The notes under the pieces are model-generated. The model searched no databases, was not told where the DNA came from, and saw only the letters and a list, made by a program, of their open reading frames with translations. A program made the position numbers and the translations under genes. From assembly GCA_024138025.1 (NCBI GenBank), contig JAMXBD010002806.1:97381-161380 (forward strand): a DNA stretch of 64,000 bases, written 5' to 3'. Below are positions 38,267 through 50,210 of the stretch, piece after piece; the stretch's first letter is position 1; each line of letters begins with the position of its first letter. The DNA is from Combretum micranthum (Eukaryota > Streptophyta > Magnoliopsida > Myrtales > Combretaceae).

Positions 38267-39155
38267 TGTTGTTAATTGATATTCAATTGTATTATGTTTT
38301 ATAATTGACCCATATATGGTTGTTTGTTGATTTCTCTAAAATAAAGTTATATATTCCTCTTGTGGTTGTGCATAAAGCAAGGAGTATGTTATGAGTTATA
38401 AAGTAGGACTTGTTGGAAATAGGCATTCTAAAGATCACACTACATGTAATTTTTGTGCAACACATCCATACTTGATTTATGTCATTAATTGCATTAACAT
38501 CAGTGACCATTGATGCGTCCTATAACAACAAAAAGACAATAAAGGCCGTTTCGATCCTATATTGATATGATCAATGGACTAAATTAATTTGAAGATGAGA
38601 GTCAATATAGACAGTAGAAGTTGAGCTCATTAGGTTTTGTATGATATACAATTGCCAAGTGATATATGTGGCTCAAGTAGGAGATTATCATAATTTTATG
38701 GGCTTAATATCTTGTTAGTTATATATTGTGTATAGTCTAATTACGCTAAGGAAAGATTTTTAAATAAAAGTAATCATTCGAATATTGGTGAGTAGAGCTT
38801 TTTAAACTCATTTTGATAGACCTTTAACTATGCACCTAATGTATAGAAACCCATATAATATTTTTAACTCATTATGATGAGTCATAGTAAAATAAAATAA
38901 TAAAGGTTATATATAAGGTTGAGAACCCTAATCTAAGTCGCAAGAGGATTTTCTTCCATTTTGTCTTTTCTTATATCCCCTCAATGAGAAAAATCAAAAG
39001 CATATATTACTATTGGTATGAAGACTAAAAGACTTTCAAAGGAACTAGTCTTCTCTACAGATTATGTGTTCACACTTGTTTTGATTCTATTTACCGAACT
39101 CTAATGTCATGCATAAGATTCTGAAACATATAGAAATTTATTGATTGTTCCAACA
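38267..39155 (+). repeat. 3' LTR of the copia fragment
   Basis: A purine-rich AGTTTAGTGGGTGAT lies just before TGTTGTTAATTG, and the segment ends TTCCAACA (TG...CA, about 890 bp). A TATA-like TATATATAAG is near 38909. No matching 5' LTR is in the window, so the boundaries rest on the terminal dinucleotides and the position after pol. Confidence 0.6.
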
Positions 39156-42100
39156 AAACCTTCTTGGGAAACCGGTCAATGACATCATTTCATTCTCTTC
39201 AAATGTGAGTAAACTTACACTTTACATCGTTCAATAATATCCTTACCCAAGAAATGTCATTTTACATGTCTCATTGCACTATTTGACTCTACATCAATAT
39301 AACTTATTTGCATATATATGTACTCAATAGAATTTAAAATCATACCTAAGTTTATTTATCGAATAATTCAAATTAGTCAAACTTAACATCCATAGCAATC
39401 TCGTATCAGTTTCTCATAAAGCGAATGGTTGTTAATCGATTACCTCATAATTAGACTACCCTTGAAGGTTTTAGTACAACACATACCCCGTTAAAAATAT
39501 TGTCATATCAAACATTATACTTTAATGTAATACTGAATTAGTCTATATCAACATATACTTTTTTTTTTTTTTTTTGTAGCTTTTAAGCAAATTCGTCATC
39601 AAACTTATGGTTTTTCTAATATAATTTAACATTTAGTTGGAAAATATCGGTCATATAAAGTAAAGAACCAATATAAAAGATATATTACAAGTACAGCATA
39701 TTACAGATTTGGAGTGTTTTTGTGATTTTTTTCAAGGATGCTTAGGTAAATTTGCAACACCACACCCCCCACAACACCAAACAAAGAATAATAATATCTT
39801 TTAAAAAGAATTTGCATCATCTAATTTATCTTGATAAAGCGCTTGCTTTCGTCCTCATATTCGTCTTATGAACAATGATAACTATATTCCTAAATCATTT
39901 CGATTTGACATATATTCGATTCCTCTTTGGCGTTATACATGTTTGAATGGTGCACATCGATTTCCACATAAAGCTTTCAGTTATCTAAAGGGCTTAATAT
40001 AAATTTATATATACACTAAGCTCTCTATCGAGAAGAATAAAGCTATTTTATCTCTTTACTTAAAATAATCAAAGGAAGACGTTGACTTTTCTTGTGCATG
40101 CTCACTCATGATTACTTGCAAAAAAAATTTATCATTAGCATGCACTGATTCTAATGTTGAAATATATACTTGAACTGAAAGCAGAGCCCAACACATTAAT
40201 AAGTAGTTATTATCGAGTTACTTACTAATAATCAAAACAGGAAATTACAATTTTGGATCATCTTATCAATTTTTTAAAAATAATCCCATAGAGATATAAG
40301 AATTATTTTGTCAAATATGGGGCTAGATTTGTGTGATAAGTGTAAAGTCTTTAATTGGAATGATTAAAAAAAAAAATTGATATGGAAAGTTTGAAGTAAA
40401 ACCTAATGGACTTGATCTCAACATTTTCAATATAATTCATGTACCAAAAAAATTATCTTATAGGTAACTATCGTTGTTGTCCAATAATAAATGATATAAA
40501 TAGTCAAAATTTATAAATACATTTTTACCTCTCGTTATTAAGAGAGCCTAAGGTTATCTCACATAGAAATTATCTTTCTCATAAAATTGTATCAGTAATC
40601 AATGGAAATATAAACCAGGTAAAAGGATATGCTGTCATAAGAAATTGCCCTATGTAAATTGCCAATCAACTCCCTTCAAAACATGCCTATTTTTCACCCA
40701 CATTGCATATATGGCCAAATTTAGTTGTTTATGAACATCATCGTCACTCATATAGGTATGAATAAATAAATCTCCTAGGCCCTTCTTTTTTAAGTGGTGG
40801 GCTACGATGGCTTTATTAGCTTTATTAGCTTTATTAGCTTGCTACACTTTTATGTTTAATATCAGACCATCATCCAATTAATCAACTTCGGGAGGCAGGC
40901 CCTTCTTTTTCTAAATTTTTTAATATGCTAGTCATTTAAATAATATAATTATAATTACATGATTATATTTGTAACTATGATTATATACTGTTATTCAATA
41001 TAACATCATAATTATAATTAATTGTGATTCTATTCATACAAGGAAAAAAGTATAAATTTTTTTTTTTTTAATGCTTTCTTTTCTATTTTAATTTTTAACC
41101 TTTTCTTTCCCCTATTTGAAACCTTAACATTTCCAAGCATTTCCAGAGAGAATTATCTGTTGTATTTTCTCTTCAAATTTCCTTATATTTCTTAATCTTC
41201 AAGTTCACATGATCAGATCTGCAACCCATTAAATGGTAGGTTATAGCCCAATAATGTGGGACAGCCCAAGATTTGGGAGTGGCCATGAAGGGTTTGCACA
41301 ACAATAAAAATGAATAAATAAACAAATATTAAAAATTAGTAACAACAAGGTTTATATGATCCCCCTCTTCGGGCTTTTTTTCTTTTCTTTTTTTTTTAAT
41401 TATTTCAACCTTCGTCTTTTTTATTATTTTGTGATTAATATTTCTTTAGTATATCATTCTCCTCTCTCTCTCTCTTTAAATATAATATCACCAATTCACC
41501 ATTGTATCAAATTAATTATTATGAACCAAATGCTTATAAAAACATATATGTGTTGCAAATAGATCGAAAATTTTACAAAATGGGCCAAAAAATTCTTTTA
41601 TTACAATTGGAGCATTGTTAAGGATTCAAATAAAAAAAATAGAAACAATTCATATAGTATACCTTAAAAGCTCTTTTATCTTTATCCCTTTATTTAATTA
41701 CAATCATAAAGTGACAACATCATAATGAAAATAATGTTTAAAAGTAACTTGAAATAGGAAGTCAACTTTAAGCAACAAAAAGAATATATCAATATTAAAC
41801 AAAGTAATACATATATGTGATTTTTTCCATGACATTATAAAATGAATATTGATCTTCCTATCTTAATCAGTTAAAACGTTAATCTTGATGTGTACTACTT
41901 TATAAACATTGAGTAGTTTTTTTAACCACTTAACAAACTAAGTCCCCATTTGAATTTAACCTAAATATTGATCTCCTTTGGTATAATTTTCATTAATCAC
42001 AATTGCATCAGTAAATTTACACAATCATGATAATATAAATATAAAAGACGATTATAAAGTATGAGAGTGCTCTTATAATTATACATAGAAAAATAAATAA

Positions 42101-42380
42101 ATAAAAAATCATCAATATTCCCTTTTGTTTTAGCATATTCCAACATTTATGAGAGAGATTTTTCTAACATTATGAAAGAGAACTTCCTCAAATCAGGTTA
42201 ATTTCACTGGCAATACCTAAACTTTTTTTATTTTAACAAATATATACCTAAACATTTTAAATCTCTTGTCCATAGTACTGTTTCCATCCATTTTTTTTTT
42301 CTATCAAAATGCTAACATGGCAAGCAAATTCAATTAAAATATTATTTTTATCCACATAGATGATTTTTTTTTCACTTTCG
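39156..42380. other. AT-rich interval without recognisable gene
   Basis: I see no coding motif. A short tandem repeat of GCTTTATTA (three units and a part) lies at about 40810-40840, and several poly-T tracts occur (39558-39576, 41059-41070). Confidence 0.55.
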
Positions 42381-42384
42381 CTTC

Positions 42385-42640
42385 TGTCTCTTCTAATTCT
42401 TTGTCTCTAACCTCTCCCCCCTTCTTCTATCTCCTCTTCTCAAGACAAACCTAGGATCTACCACTCTCTCCTCTACCGAACCAATCCTATAACCCAAACC
42501 CACAAATGTACCACTGCCTCCAAAACCACCCTCACATCTCTAACACATCACCACTTTCTTCCTAATCAGAATAAAAAAAAAAAATTGAGCTATTGATTTT
42601 AGCTATAATAATGAAGTATCATTATTAAGTTTATTGAGTT
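42385..42640 (+). repeat. Dispersed repeat, plus copy (matches 52150-52340 minus)
   Basis: The stretch CTCTAACCTCTC...CTTCTCAAGACA...CCACTCTCTCCTCTA...AACCCACAAA recurs in reverse complement at about 52195-52320. The shared similarity extends through GTACCACTGCC to AATAATGAAGTATCATT. In the minus copy this segment lies just after a copia-type primer site, so it is probably the leader of that element family. Here no LTR or primer site was found next to it. Confidence 0.6.
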
Positions 42641-43060
42641 GGTGAAGACTTGGGATTTTTTATGCTTCAGAGTTGATGTAGTGTCATGGCTAGAAAATTT
42701 TGCTGGCATTGTAATTAATTTGCGTAATTGGGAAAACACCATTTAGGTTTCGTTTAGATTATTGCATAAAACTGGATTACATGGGTCTGTAGTTACTATT
42801 CCAATCGTTAAGAGTTTATCGAAAAATACAAGTGGGGATCTGATAATATGATTTCATGGGTACAGATCTCTTCAAATTTGACTTTTCACTTACATTAGCT
42901 GTTAAGATTTGAAGGAATATGGAAGTCGTGAGGTTTATTTTTTATTTTTATTTTTATTTTTATTTTTTTCTATACTCATTTTCGTTATCACTAAAAACAA
43001 CTAAAAGTTGAATTCCTCTAATTAAGCTAGAGAGGCTAGGTTCTTGATTGAGATTTTTGT

Positions 43061-44649
43061 TGGAAAATAGTAAGTATCTTTACTCTATTCCATTAATAGG
43101 AATCATATTTTATCTAATCAATTTTTAGATAAATTCCTATGATTTTTTTTGCTTTTATTGTGAAAATATTGTTTTTAAGCTTCAAAGATCATAAAAACGA
43201 GAAATAAAGTAATTTGAATCAAGATTGGAGAAAAAAAAACTATTTAAAGATAGATTTCAACCGTACAAACAAGGCAAAAGTGCAAACCCCACCCTCGATT
43301 CGACGTGAGATTTAAACTAAGAAGAACCATGCCTTATAATTCAACTAATCCCGCCCAAAGTCACACCCCACAATTCTACCTGGGATACAAACTAAAGACA
43401 GATTGCAACTCTAAAGAAAAAGACACAGCTTCTACCATAGCCAACCTTTGAGCCTGCGATCCAAGCTGTGATAAGTGACCCTATCACATGTTTGCCGCAT
43501 TACTGTAATGCATGCTAGAATAAGACAAAGTTTAATAAAAGAATCTGCCACGTCAATGAATAATGTCTTCATTAATTTATGTGCCTGCCTTCCATAAATA
43601 ATAGTGAATAAACTTAACAAAACATATGTTGCATGGTATGTAACAAAGTCTTGACATAATATAGACAAAAGAGAGAATTTTTAGTAAGAGGAATCTTTCT
43701 TCTTACTAGAGATTCAAGTTTTTTGGGTAATTTCATATTAACCTGACGTTTTGTTCTTACAAGACCTAGTACTTAAGTAGTAATATTTATCTTTATTTCA
43801 TATTATTTCCCTTAAATTTGTGTTTAATGTTCATATCCATGGATAAATAATCACTTTAACTTAGGGTTTTGTGAATAAGACCTAATTCATGTTATTTTAA
43901 CACATTTTGATTGAATATTGTCTTGGTACTTGTAAGTAGTAGCTCGAACCCTAACTTGTGAGTTTATATGAGTGCACCTTATAAATTCATGTCTAATTTC
44001 AACTAAACAAATTAAGAGATCATTTTTTTTTAATAAATCTAAGCTACTAATGAAGTTGCTCATAATCACCTAGAGATAAGGATGGTGAAACTTTCTATCA
44101 CTTGATTTTAACTTCATTTAAATAGGTTTTAAATCAAAAGATGCTTAAACTTTATGCGGATCTAGGTTGCTAAAGGCTTGTAAAGAGATTCTGGTGGTCT
44201 AACTTAGATCTAAAGTTATCGACCTTGAGAGAGATCTTAGCTTACCTTAGTGAATCCGACCGTACAAGTATACCCAGTAAACAACTCTTTGAGTTTGTCA
44301 AGAAATCATATGATAAGGACTTAGTAAAGCTAACCTTAAGCTCATTCTTGCATTAAGAAAAACTTATTTTATAATTTTGCCTTGAAAACGTATATATATT
44401 TAGCCTTAACCTAGCTTAGCCTTTTTTTTGTCATAATGCTTTTCTAAGTTTTTCTTTAGGTAGATAATATATGAATAGTGAATATGGTAGATGCTAACGA
44501 TTCTCAAGGAATACGGCCTAATACTTTTTATGCTACTTTGGAAGGTGTGCTTGCCTAAATAGTAGTTGTGCAGTCGAAGTTGAATAAAACTTACTAGAAC
44601 TTTTATAAGTATTTTAAAACAACATCTTCATGTCTTGCATACAGAATCA
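43061..44649 (+). repeat. 5' LTR of Athila element
   Basis: It aligns along its length with 50211-51761. Shared landmarks are TTGAATCAAGATTGGAG, CCTTTGAGCCT, AACTTAGGGTTTTGTGAAT, AATCACCTAGAGATAAGGATGG and the end TACAGAATCA. Its length is about 1.59 kb. Confidence 0.85.
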
Positions 44650-44660
44650 AATAATTTTTT

Positions 44661-44678
44661 TGGCTCCATTTTCGAGGA
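44661..44678 (+). other. Primer binding site, tRNA-Asp type (degenerate)
   Basis: TGGCTCCATTTTCGAGGA, followed by ACTGGTG, is a mutated form of the TGGCGCCGTTGCCGGGGA site used by Athila elements. It lies 11 bases after the 5' LTR. Confidence 0.8.
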
Positions 44679-44844
44679 ACTGGTGTTGAATTCCATTATT
44701 TAAAGCATAACGAAGCACTACCTAAAAGCTTTGATTCTATTATTCTAGCCGTTCTTACATAATATCTCTTTTTAACTAGTTTAGTGTTTGCCTATTTCTA
44801 TTTGATCTACTTTTTGTTTGTTGTTCTTGTTGTTTTAGTTAGAT

Positions 44845-46310
44845 ATGGAGATTTCACAAATAATTAAAGAATTATAGGAAATCTCATTAAGGAACCATGG
44901 GAAGATAGAAGAAAACCTTCATTATGGTTTCGATGGAGATTTTATGGGGTTCCCAGTCAGAGTTTCATGCTGAATTGTTCTAATGAGAAGTGGAACCTTC
45001 AATAAAACGGGGACTATCATTATTCGAACCTAATGTTGAAACAAATGTATTCTTATAGTGGTTTTCATCTGTAGAAGTCTTGCATGGAGGAGTTTTTCAT
45101 TCTCTTATCAAGAACTTTGAGCTTCATTATCGACAAACAAGATGGTGATGTAGAGATATGCCAACTCACTTAAGGTTTTGGAGGTACAAATGAGCCATGT
45201 AGTTGAGTTACTTAAGGAATGAGTTGAAGAAGGGTTTTAATTGTTACTTTGAGAAGCAAGAAACGACTCCAAAACCTAGGAGAGGAGAAGAAGATTGAAG
45301 AAAAGAAGAAGGAAGAAATCAGTGATGAAAACTAAACCAGCAAGCATGAGGGAGTAGTGGAAGAAAGGCAAAAGTGATCAAAGAAAAAGAGTAAGATGAG
45401 AAAAAGGAACCACCCCAGTGGAACCTTATAAACTACCACTCCTATCCATGAGAGCTAGAAAAAGGAGAGATGACAAGTAGTTCAAAAAAATTTTAGAGCT
45501 TTTCAAATAGCTCCATATTAATTTGCCTCTAATGGATGCTCTCTTCTAGCTGCCAAAATATGCAAAGTTTTTTAAGGAACTTCTTTCTAACAAAAGAAAA
45601 CTAGAGGAGACATCCATAGTGACACTTGGGAAAGAATGCTTAGCTTTCCTTCTCAATCAACTTCCAAGAACAAGGAAAGATCCAAGTAGTTTCGTTATAT
45701 CTTATCTGATAGGGAACTTACCTATTGAAAGAGCCTTAGAAGGTTTGGGGCCACGCATAAATTTAATGCCCTACAGCATGTTCAAGCAATTAAGTTTAGG
45801 AGAACCAAAAGCTACTAGGATGAGTTTAGAATTGGATGACAAATCCACTAGATATAATAGGGGAATTATTGACGATGTGCTGGTAAAGGTGATGGATTTT
45901 ATATTCCCTTTGATTTCGTCATCTTGGATATAGAGGAGAATGTAGAAGTTCCTCTTATTGGGAAACCATTTTTGTTAACTGTGGGAGCTATCATAAATGT
46001 GAAAAATACGAAGTTAGCACTATGAGTAGAGATGATGAGACCATTATAAAGCTATCATGAAGCGCCAAACAAGGGATGAATAATGATGATGATTGTTTTG
46101 CTGTGGAATCATTGGATTATGAAATTCTTAAGGTGATACGGAGCATGACTTATGAGAACACTTTGGAACTGTGCTCAAGTAAGGAGAGTACAGAGGACTT
46201 AGACTCGTTTCATGAGAAAGAATTGGTGGCACATGTTGAAGTAAATGACGAAGTTATGAAAGGCCAGTTGAAGGAAGAGATGATATCAAGAGATTAAGGC
46301 CTTCGGTTGA
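44845..46310 (+). pseudogene. gag: Athila gag-protease pseudogene
   Basis: An ATG at 44845 precedes a very degenerate gag with many stops. From about 45480 the typical FKKILELFK..HINLPLMDAL and YAKFFKELLSNKRKLEE stretch leads into an open protease segment (45619-45933). In it ALEGLGPRINLMPYSMFKQL replaces the usual DLGA-INLMP, so the catalytic Asp is now Gly. GIIDDVLVKV and VPLIGKPF-like motifs follow. A second open stretch (46076-46297) is acidic, matching the variable linker between protease and RT. Confidence 0.85.
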
Positions 46311-46329
46311 AGAGCCACCTGAACTAGAG

Positions 46330-47050
46330 CTAAAAGAATTTCCATATTGCTTAAAGTATGCATTCCTTGGGGAAAATTCTAAGTTACCTGTCATAATATC
46401 CTTAAAACTAAGCGATGACCAAAAGGAAACTGAATCCCACCATAGAAGAAGTGGTGAAGAAGGAGGTAATAAAATTACCACCACACAATACAGTTAAAGC
46501 AATCAAGAGCTTTTTAGGGCACATGGGGTTTATCGGAAGATTTATCAAAGATTTTTCAAGAATTGTGCAACCCCTAACAAAACCCTCGGAGAAAGACACC
46601 CCATTCAACTTTGATGCAGATTGTCTAGAAGCCTTCAACTTGCTGAAGGAACAACTGACCAATGCATCAATCATGGTAGTGCCAGATTGGAACTTACCCT
46701 TCGAATTCATGTGTGATGCTAGTGATTCAGCTGTTGGAGTTATCTTAAGATAATGAAAAGCTCATCATTTGCAACCTACTCATTATGCAAGCAAAACTCT
46801 GACACCAGCATAAGCCAGTTACACCATAATTGAAAAGGGCTGCTAATAGTTATCTTTGTCTTCGACAAATTCAGGTCCTATCTGATCCTTTTTAAAGTCA
46901 TTGTTTATACAGATCATTCAACTTTGAAATACTTGTTAGCTGGAAATGATGTCGATCTATGATTGATTTGATGGATTCTGTTGTTACAAGAATTTGACTC
47001 AGAAATCAAGGATAAGAAAGGCAGTGATGACTAGACTAGCCAATCCCCGT
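46330..47050 (+). pseudogene. Athila RT/RNase H with catalytic palm deleted
   Basis: The frame 46415-46753 has KRKLNPTIEEVVKKEVIKL, the RT N-terminus, fused directly to PPHNTVKAIKSFLGHMGF, the RT thumb/connection. The fingers and palm, with the YxDD box, which normally lie between, are missing. RNase H follows (FEFMCDASDSAVGVIL, then HYASKTL near 46778 and an HSTLKYLL-like stretch near 46915) with stops. The protein could not polymerise DNA even if the frames were intact. Confidence 0.88.
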
Positions 47051-47099
47051 TTGGACCAATTAAAAGAAAAAGAAATCAATGGTGAGTTTCCTAAGGAAA

Positions 47100-48495
47100 G
47101 CCTCTATACTATTTACATGTGAGTGATGACCTTGAATCGTGGTTGGTTGACATCGCTAACTATTTAGTCAACAAAGAACTCCTTATAAAGTTAGATTATA
47201 ATAAGAGGAAAAGATTCTTTATTGATGTTAAATATTACTTTTGGAAGGACTTATTTTTATTTCTTCTTTATTCTAACCAAATGATTAGACGATGTCTATC
47301 ACATGAAAGGGGTCCAAAATTTTTGGATCACTATCATGCTAGCTTAGTTGGAGGCCTTTACAATGCAAATAGAACAAGTGATAAAGTGTTAGAAACAAGC
47401 TTCTATCAGCCATCGATTTTTAAGGATGCCCAAATGTTTTTAGCAAACTGTGACAGATGCCAAAGAGTGGAGAACATCTCAAAGAGAGATTAAATGCCTC
47501 AAAAATTCATTTTTGAATGTAAAATTTTTTATGTTTAGGGCATCGATTATGGGAACATTCCCCAACTCTTTAAATAGCAAATACATCTTAGTAGTAGTGG
47601 ATTACGTGTCAAAATGGGTAGAAGCCCAAGCTTTTCCCACTAAGGATGCTATAGTAGTCATAAAATAGATAAAAAAGTTATTTTCAATATTCAGAGTTCT
47701 AAAGCTTTGATTAGTGTTAGAGGCAGTCATTTTTGCAACACACAAATTGAAAAAGTTTTGAAACGTTATGGAATGCATCATAAGGTTGATATACCCTATC
47801 AGCCTCAAACCAGTAGACAAGTTGAGGTATCTAATAAAAAACTCAAGAAAATCTTGGAAAAAACAGCATAACAAGTAGGAAAGATTGGGTTGAAAAATTG
47901 GATGATGCATTATGTGCCTATAAGACTGCTTTCAAAACGTTTTTAGGGACAACACCTTAAAGGTTAATCATTAGGAAGACATGCCTTCTACTAGTAGAGC
48001 TTGAACAAAGAGCATATTGGTAATCAAATTGCTGAATTAGGATCTAAAGGCTGTTTAAAAACATAAACTTTCTTAAATCAATGAATTGAATGAATCGCAC
48101 TTGCATATGCATGAGCTAATAAGTTATATAAAGAGAAGGTTAAAAAATGGCATGATGCAAAAATCAAGCATGCATATGAGTTTAAGAAAGAAGACTTGGT
48201 ATTGTTGTTCAACTCCAAGTTGAAACTTTTTCCTGGAAAAGTTAAGTCAAAATGGTTGGATCTTTTTAAAGTTGAATCGGTCTTTCTCCATGCTGTTATA
48301 GAGGTTGAAAACTTTGACAATGAAACGTTTAAGGTTAATGAGCAAAGACTTAAACTTTATCAACGGCCATCACAAGATATACAAAATATGGAGGAGTTGC
48401 ACTTGGTGCAATCTCCCTATGCTTTTATAGGAAGTGTTTGTCAAGCTAAAGATATTAAACGAGCGCTTAATAGGAGGCAACCCATTTTCTAACTT
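47100..48495 (+). pseudogene. Athila integrase pseudogene
   Basis: 47119-47493 holds the zinc-binding region (IIKxxYYFWKD, IRRCLSHE, H near 47330, [11 protein letters not shown]). 47530-47670 holds the core start ([35 protein letters not shown]). Frameshifts follow through the catalytic region, and YGMHHKVDIPYQPQTS...VEVSN near 47770-47835 marks the glutamate end. 48196-48492 is the C-terminal part (LLFNSKLKLFPGKVKSKW, RLKLYQRP). Confidence 0.9.
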
Positions 48496-50188
48496 TTTTT
48501 TTCCTTCACGAACTTGTTCTTATGTTTATAAATAAGTTTTTAGGACAAAGCATATCTTGATCAAAGGATGATGTTCAAGGCATAATAAAATCATTTTTTT
48601 TAGGCCGCAAGTGGGAATGTGAAAGAAGTAATGCATAAAAAGTTTGAAGAAGAACTTAAATCCACTTGATAATTTCGGGCGCGGTTCAACCCGCGATTAG
48701 GTTACCATAATTTTTTATTTTTTTAGAGGTTCAACCATGGCTCTAATCTAGCCTGCGGTTATTACTAATGTTTTTCCTTGTTTGCCTACGTCTTAAATAG
48801 CATAAACCAAGAAGGCAACCAAGCCTGCAGTAGCGACGATTCTAAATAGAGAAGTTTCTTAAGTTCTACACCATGAATCTTGCTTTACACTTAAATTGTT
48901 GATTTTCCCCTATCTGTTTCATCATATTTAAACATTGAGGGAAATATTTAGTACAACTGTGAGGAAGGATTAAGCAAAGTTAAGGGGTGAGACTGATTGA
49001 TTATATAGTAAATATACTTCATTGAACATTTCCTTTCTACCACACTTATAGGAAAATAATGAGATGGTAAAATTTAACCAAAATTTTTATGAATTTTAAG
49101 ACAAATCATCAAATAACTCAATGGAGCTTCATCTAGAACAACATCTTCTTACTTATGAGTTAACTTTACTTGGTTAAAATCACCTATGATATACATATGG
49201 AATAGTTTTTCTTATTATATTAATTAAAAATTTAGAGCTGGAATTGGCTCAAGGTCCCTAGTAAGTTACTCAATTAATTTTTAAAAGCTTAAATGATTTG
49301 TATGCTTTTCAATTTAGTCATTTTGAGAGCCTTATAGTCGCTAGTGAAGGATACAATGATGTTTGTAACTTGATGGGCTTTCATTATGCTATATCAAAAT
49401 TAAAATGAATAGATCATGTGCTTAAGATTAATATCGGCAGGAGTTGGTCCCTTAGAAGAGCAATTTCTTGCCTCTCTATTAATTTTAAATACGCTATGAG
49501 AAAAAGAAAATTTATACTCATTAATATGACAAGGATTTGATCCCTCAAAAGAGCAAGACTTGACTCCTCTATTAATTGAGTCATGAAAGGAAAAAGAAAG
49601 AAAATAGATGTCAGTGTGAGCAGGGCTTGGTCCCTCAAAAGAGCAAGGCTTGACTCTTCTGATAACTATTCAAATCAAATGAAATTATAAAAGAAAAGGT
49701 ACTTAAAAAGGCTAGTTGATATGGGTAAGGGTTGGCCCTTCAAAAGAGATGTCAAAGAAAGAAAAAGAGATGGAACAATGCTAAGGGCACAAATAAGGAA
49801 AGTGATTTAATGGATAAGCTTATGTGTATGCCTGCACTCTGAGTATATTGCTTAGAGTAATTATTACGAGATTGCATACCTATAAATGTAAGAGGATAAG
49901 GTTGATTGAGTCTCTCTTACTTTGTTTGACCTTCGAAATAAGTTTTGCTTTGGATTCTTGATTAAACAATAAAAGTAAAGACCAATCTACTTAGATAAGT
50001 TTAGTGATGGTAGCATAAGTAACTTTAGCATAAGCTTAGTGAGATTGAATGAAGTTATAGAATGCTGAGCTTACTAGGTGATTGAGCTTAACTGATCTAG
50101 TTAAATTCCATTTATGATTTATTTTCCTATTCAAGAAGCTTTGCTTTGATGATTTAAATGATGGTTTGCTTGAGGACAAGCAAAAGCT
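48496..50188 (+). other. Non-coding 3' region of Athila with internal repeats
   Basis: No env-like frame was found. A short inverted repeat (GCGCGGTTCAACCCGCG) lies at about 48680-48696 and related GCGGTT/AACC words follow to 48840. At about 49435-49745 there are four spaced copies of a TTGGTCCCTCAAAAGAGCAA-like unit, three of them followed by a CTTGACTCCTCTATT-like tail. Short minus-strand frames here are by-products of the repeat. Confidence 0.75.
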
Positions 50189-50210
50189 TAAATGTGGTGG
50201 TGGTTAGATA
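50189..50210 (+). other. Polypurine tract of Athila element
   Basis: GCTTAAATGTGGTGGTGG, preceded by GAGGACAAGCAAAA, directly precedes the 3' LTR. The same GAGGACAAGCAAA...TTAA.TGTGG.GG arrangement is typical of Athila. Confidence 0.8.

Noticed and set aside
49414..49638. Leu-rich minus-strand frame
   Set aside because: It is the reverse translation of the spaced repeat in the Athila 3' region.
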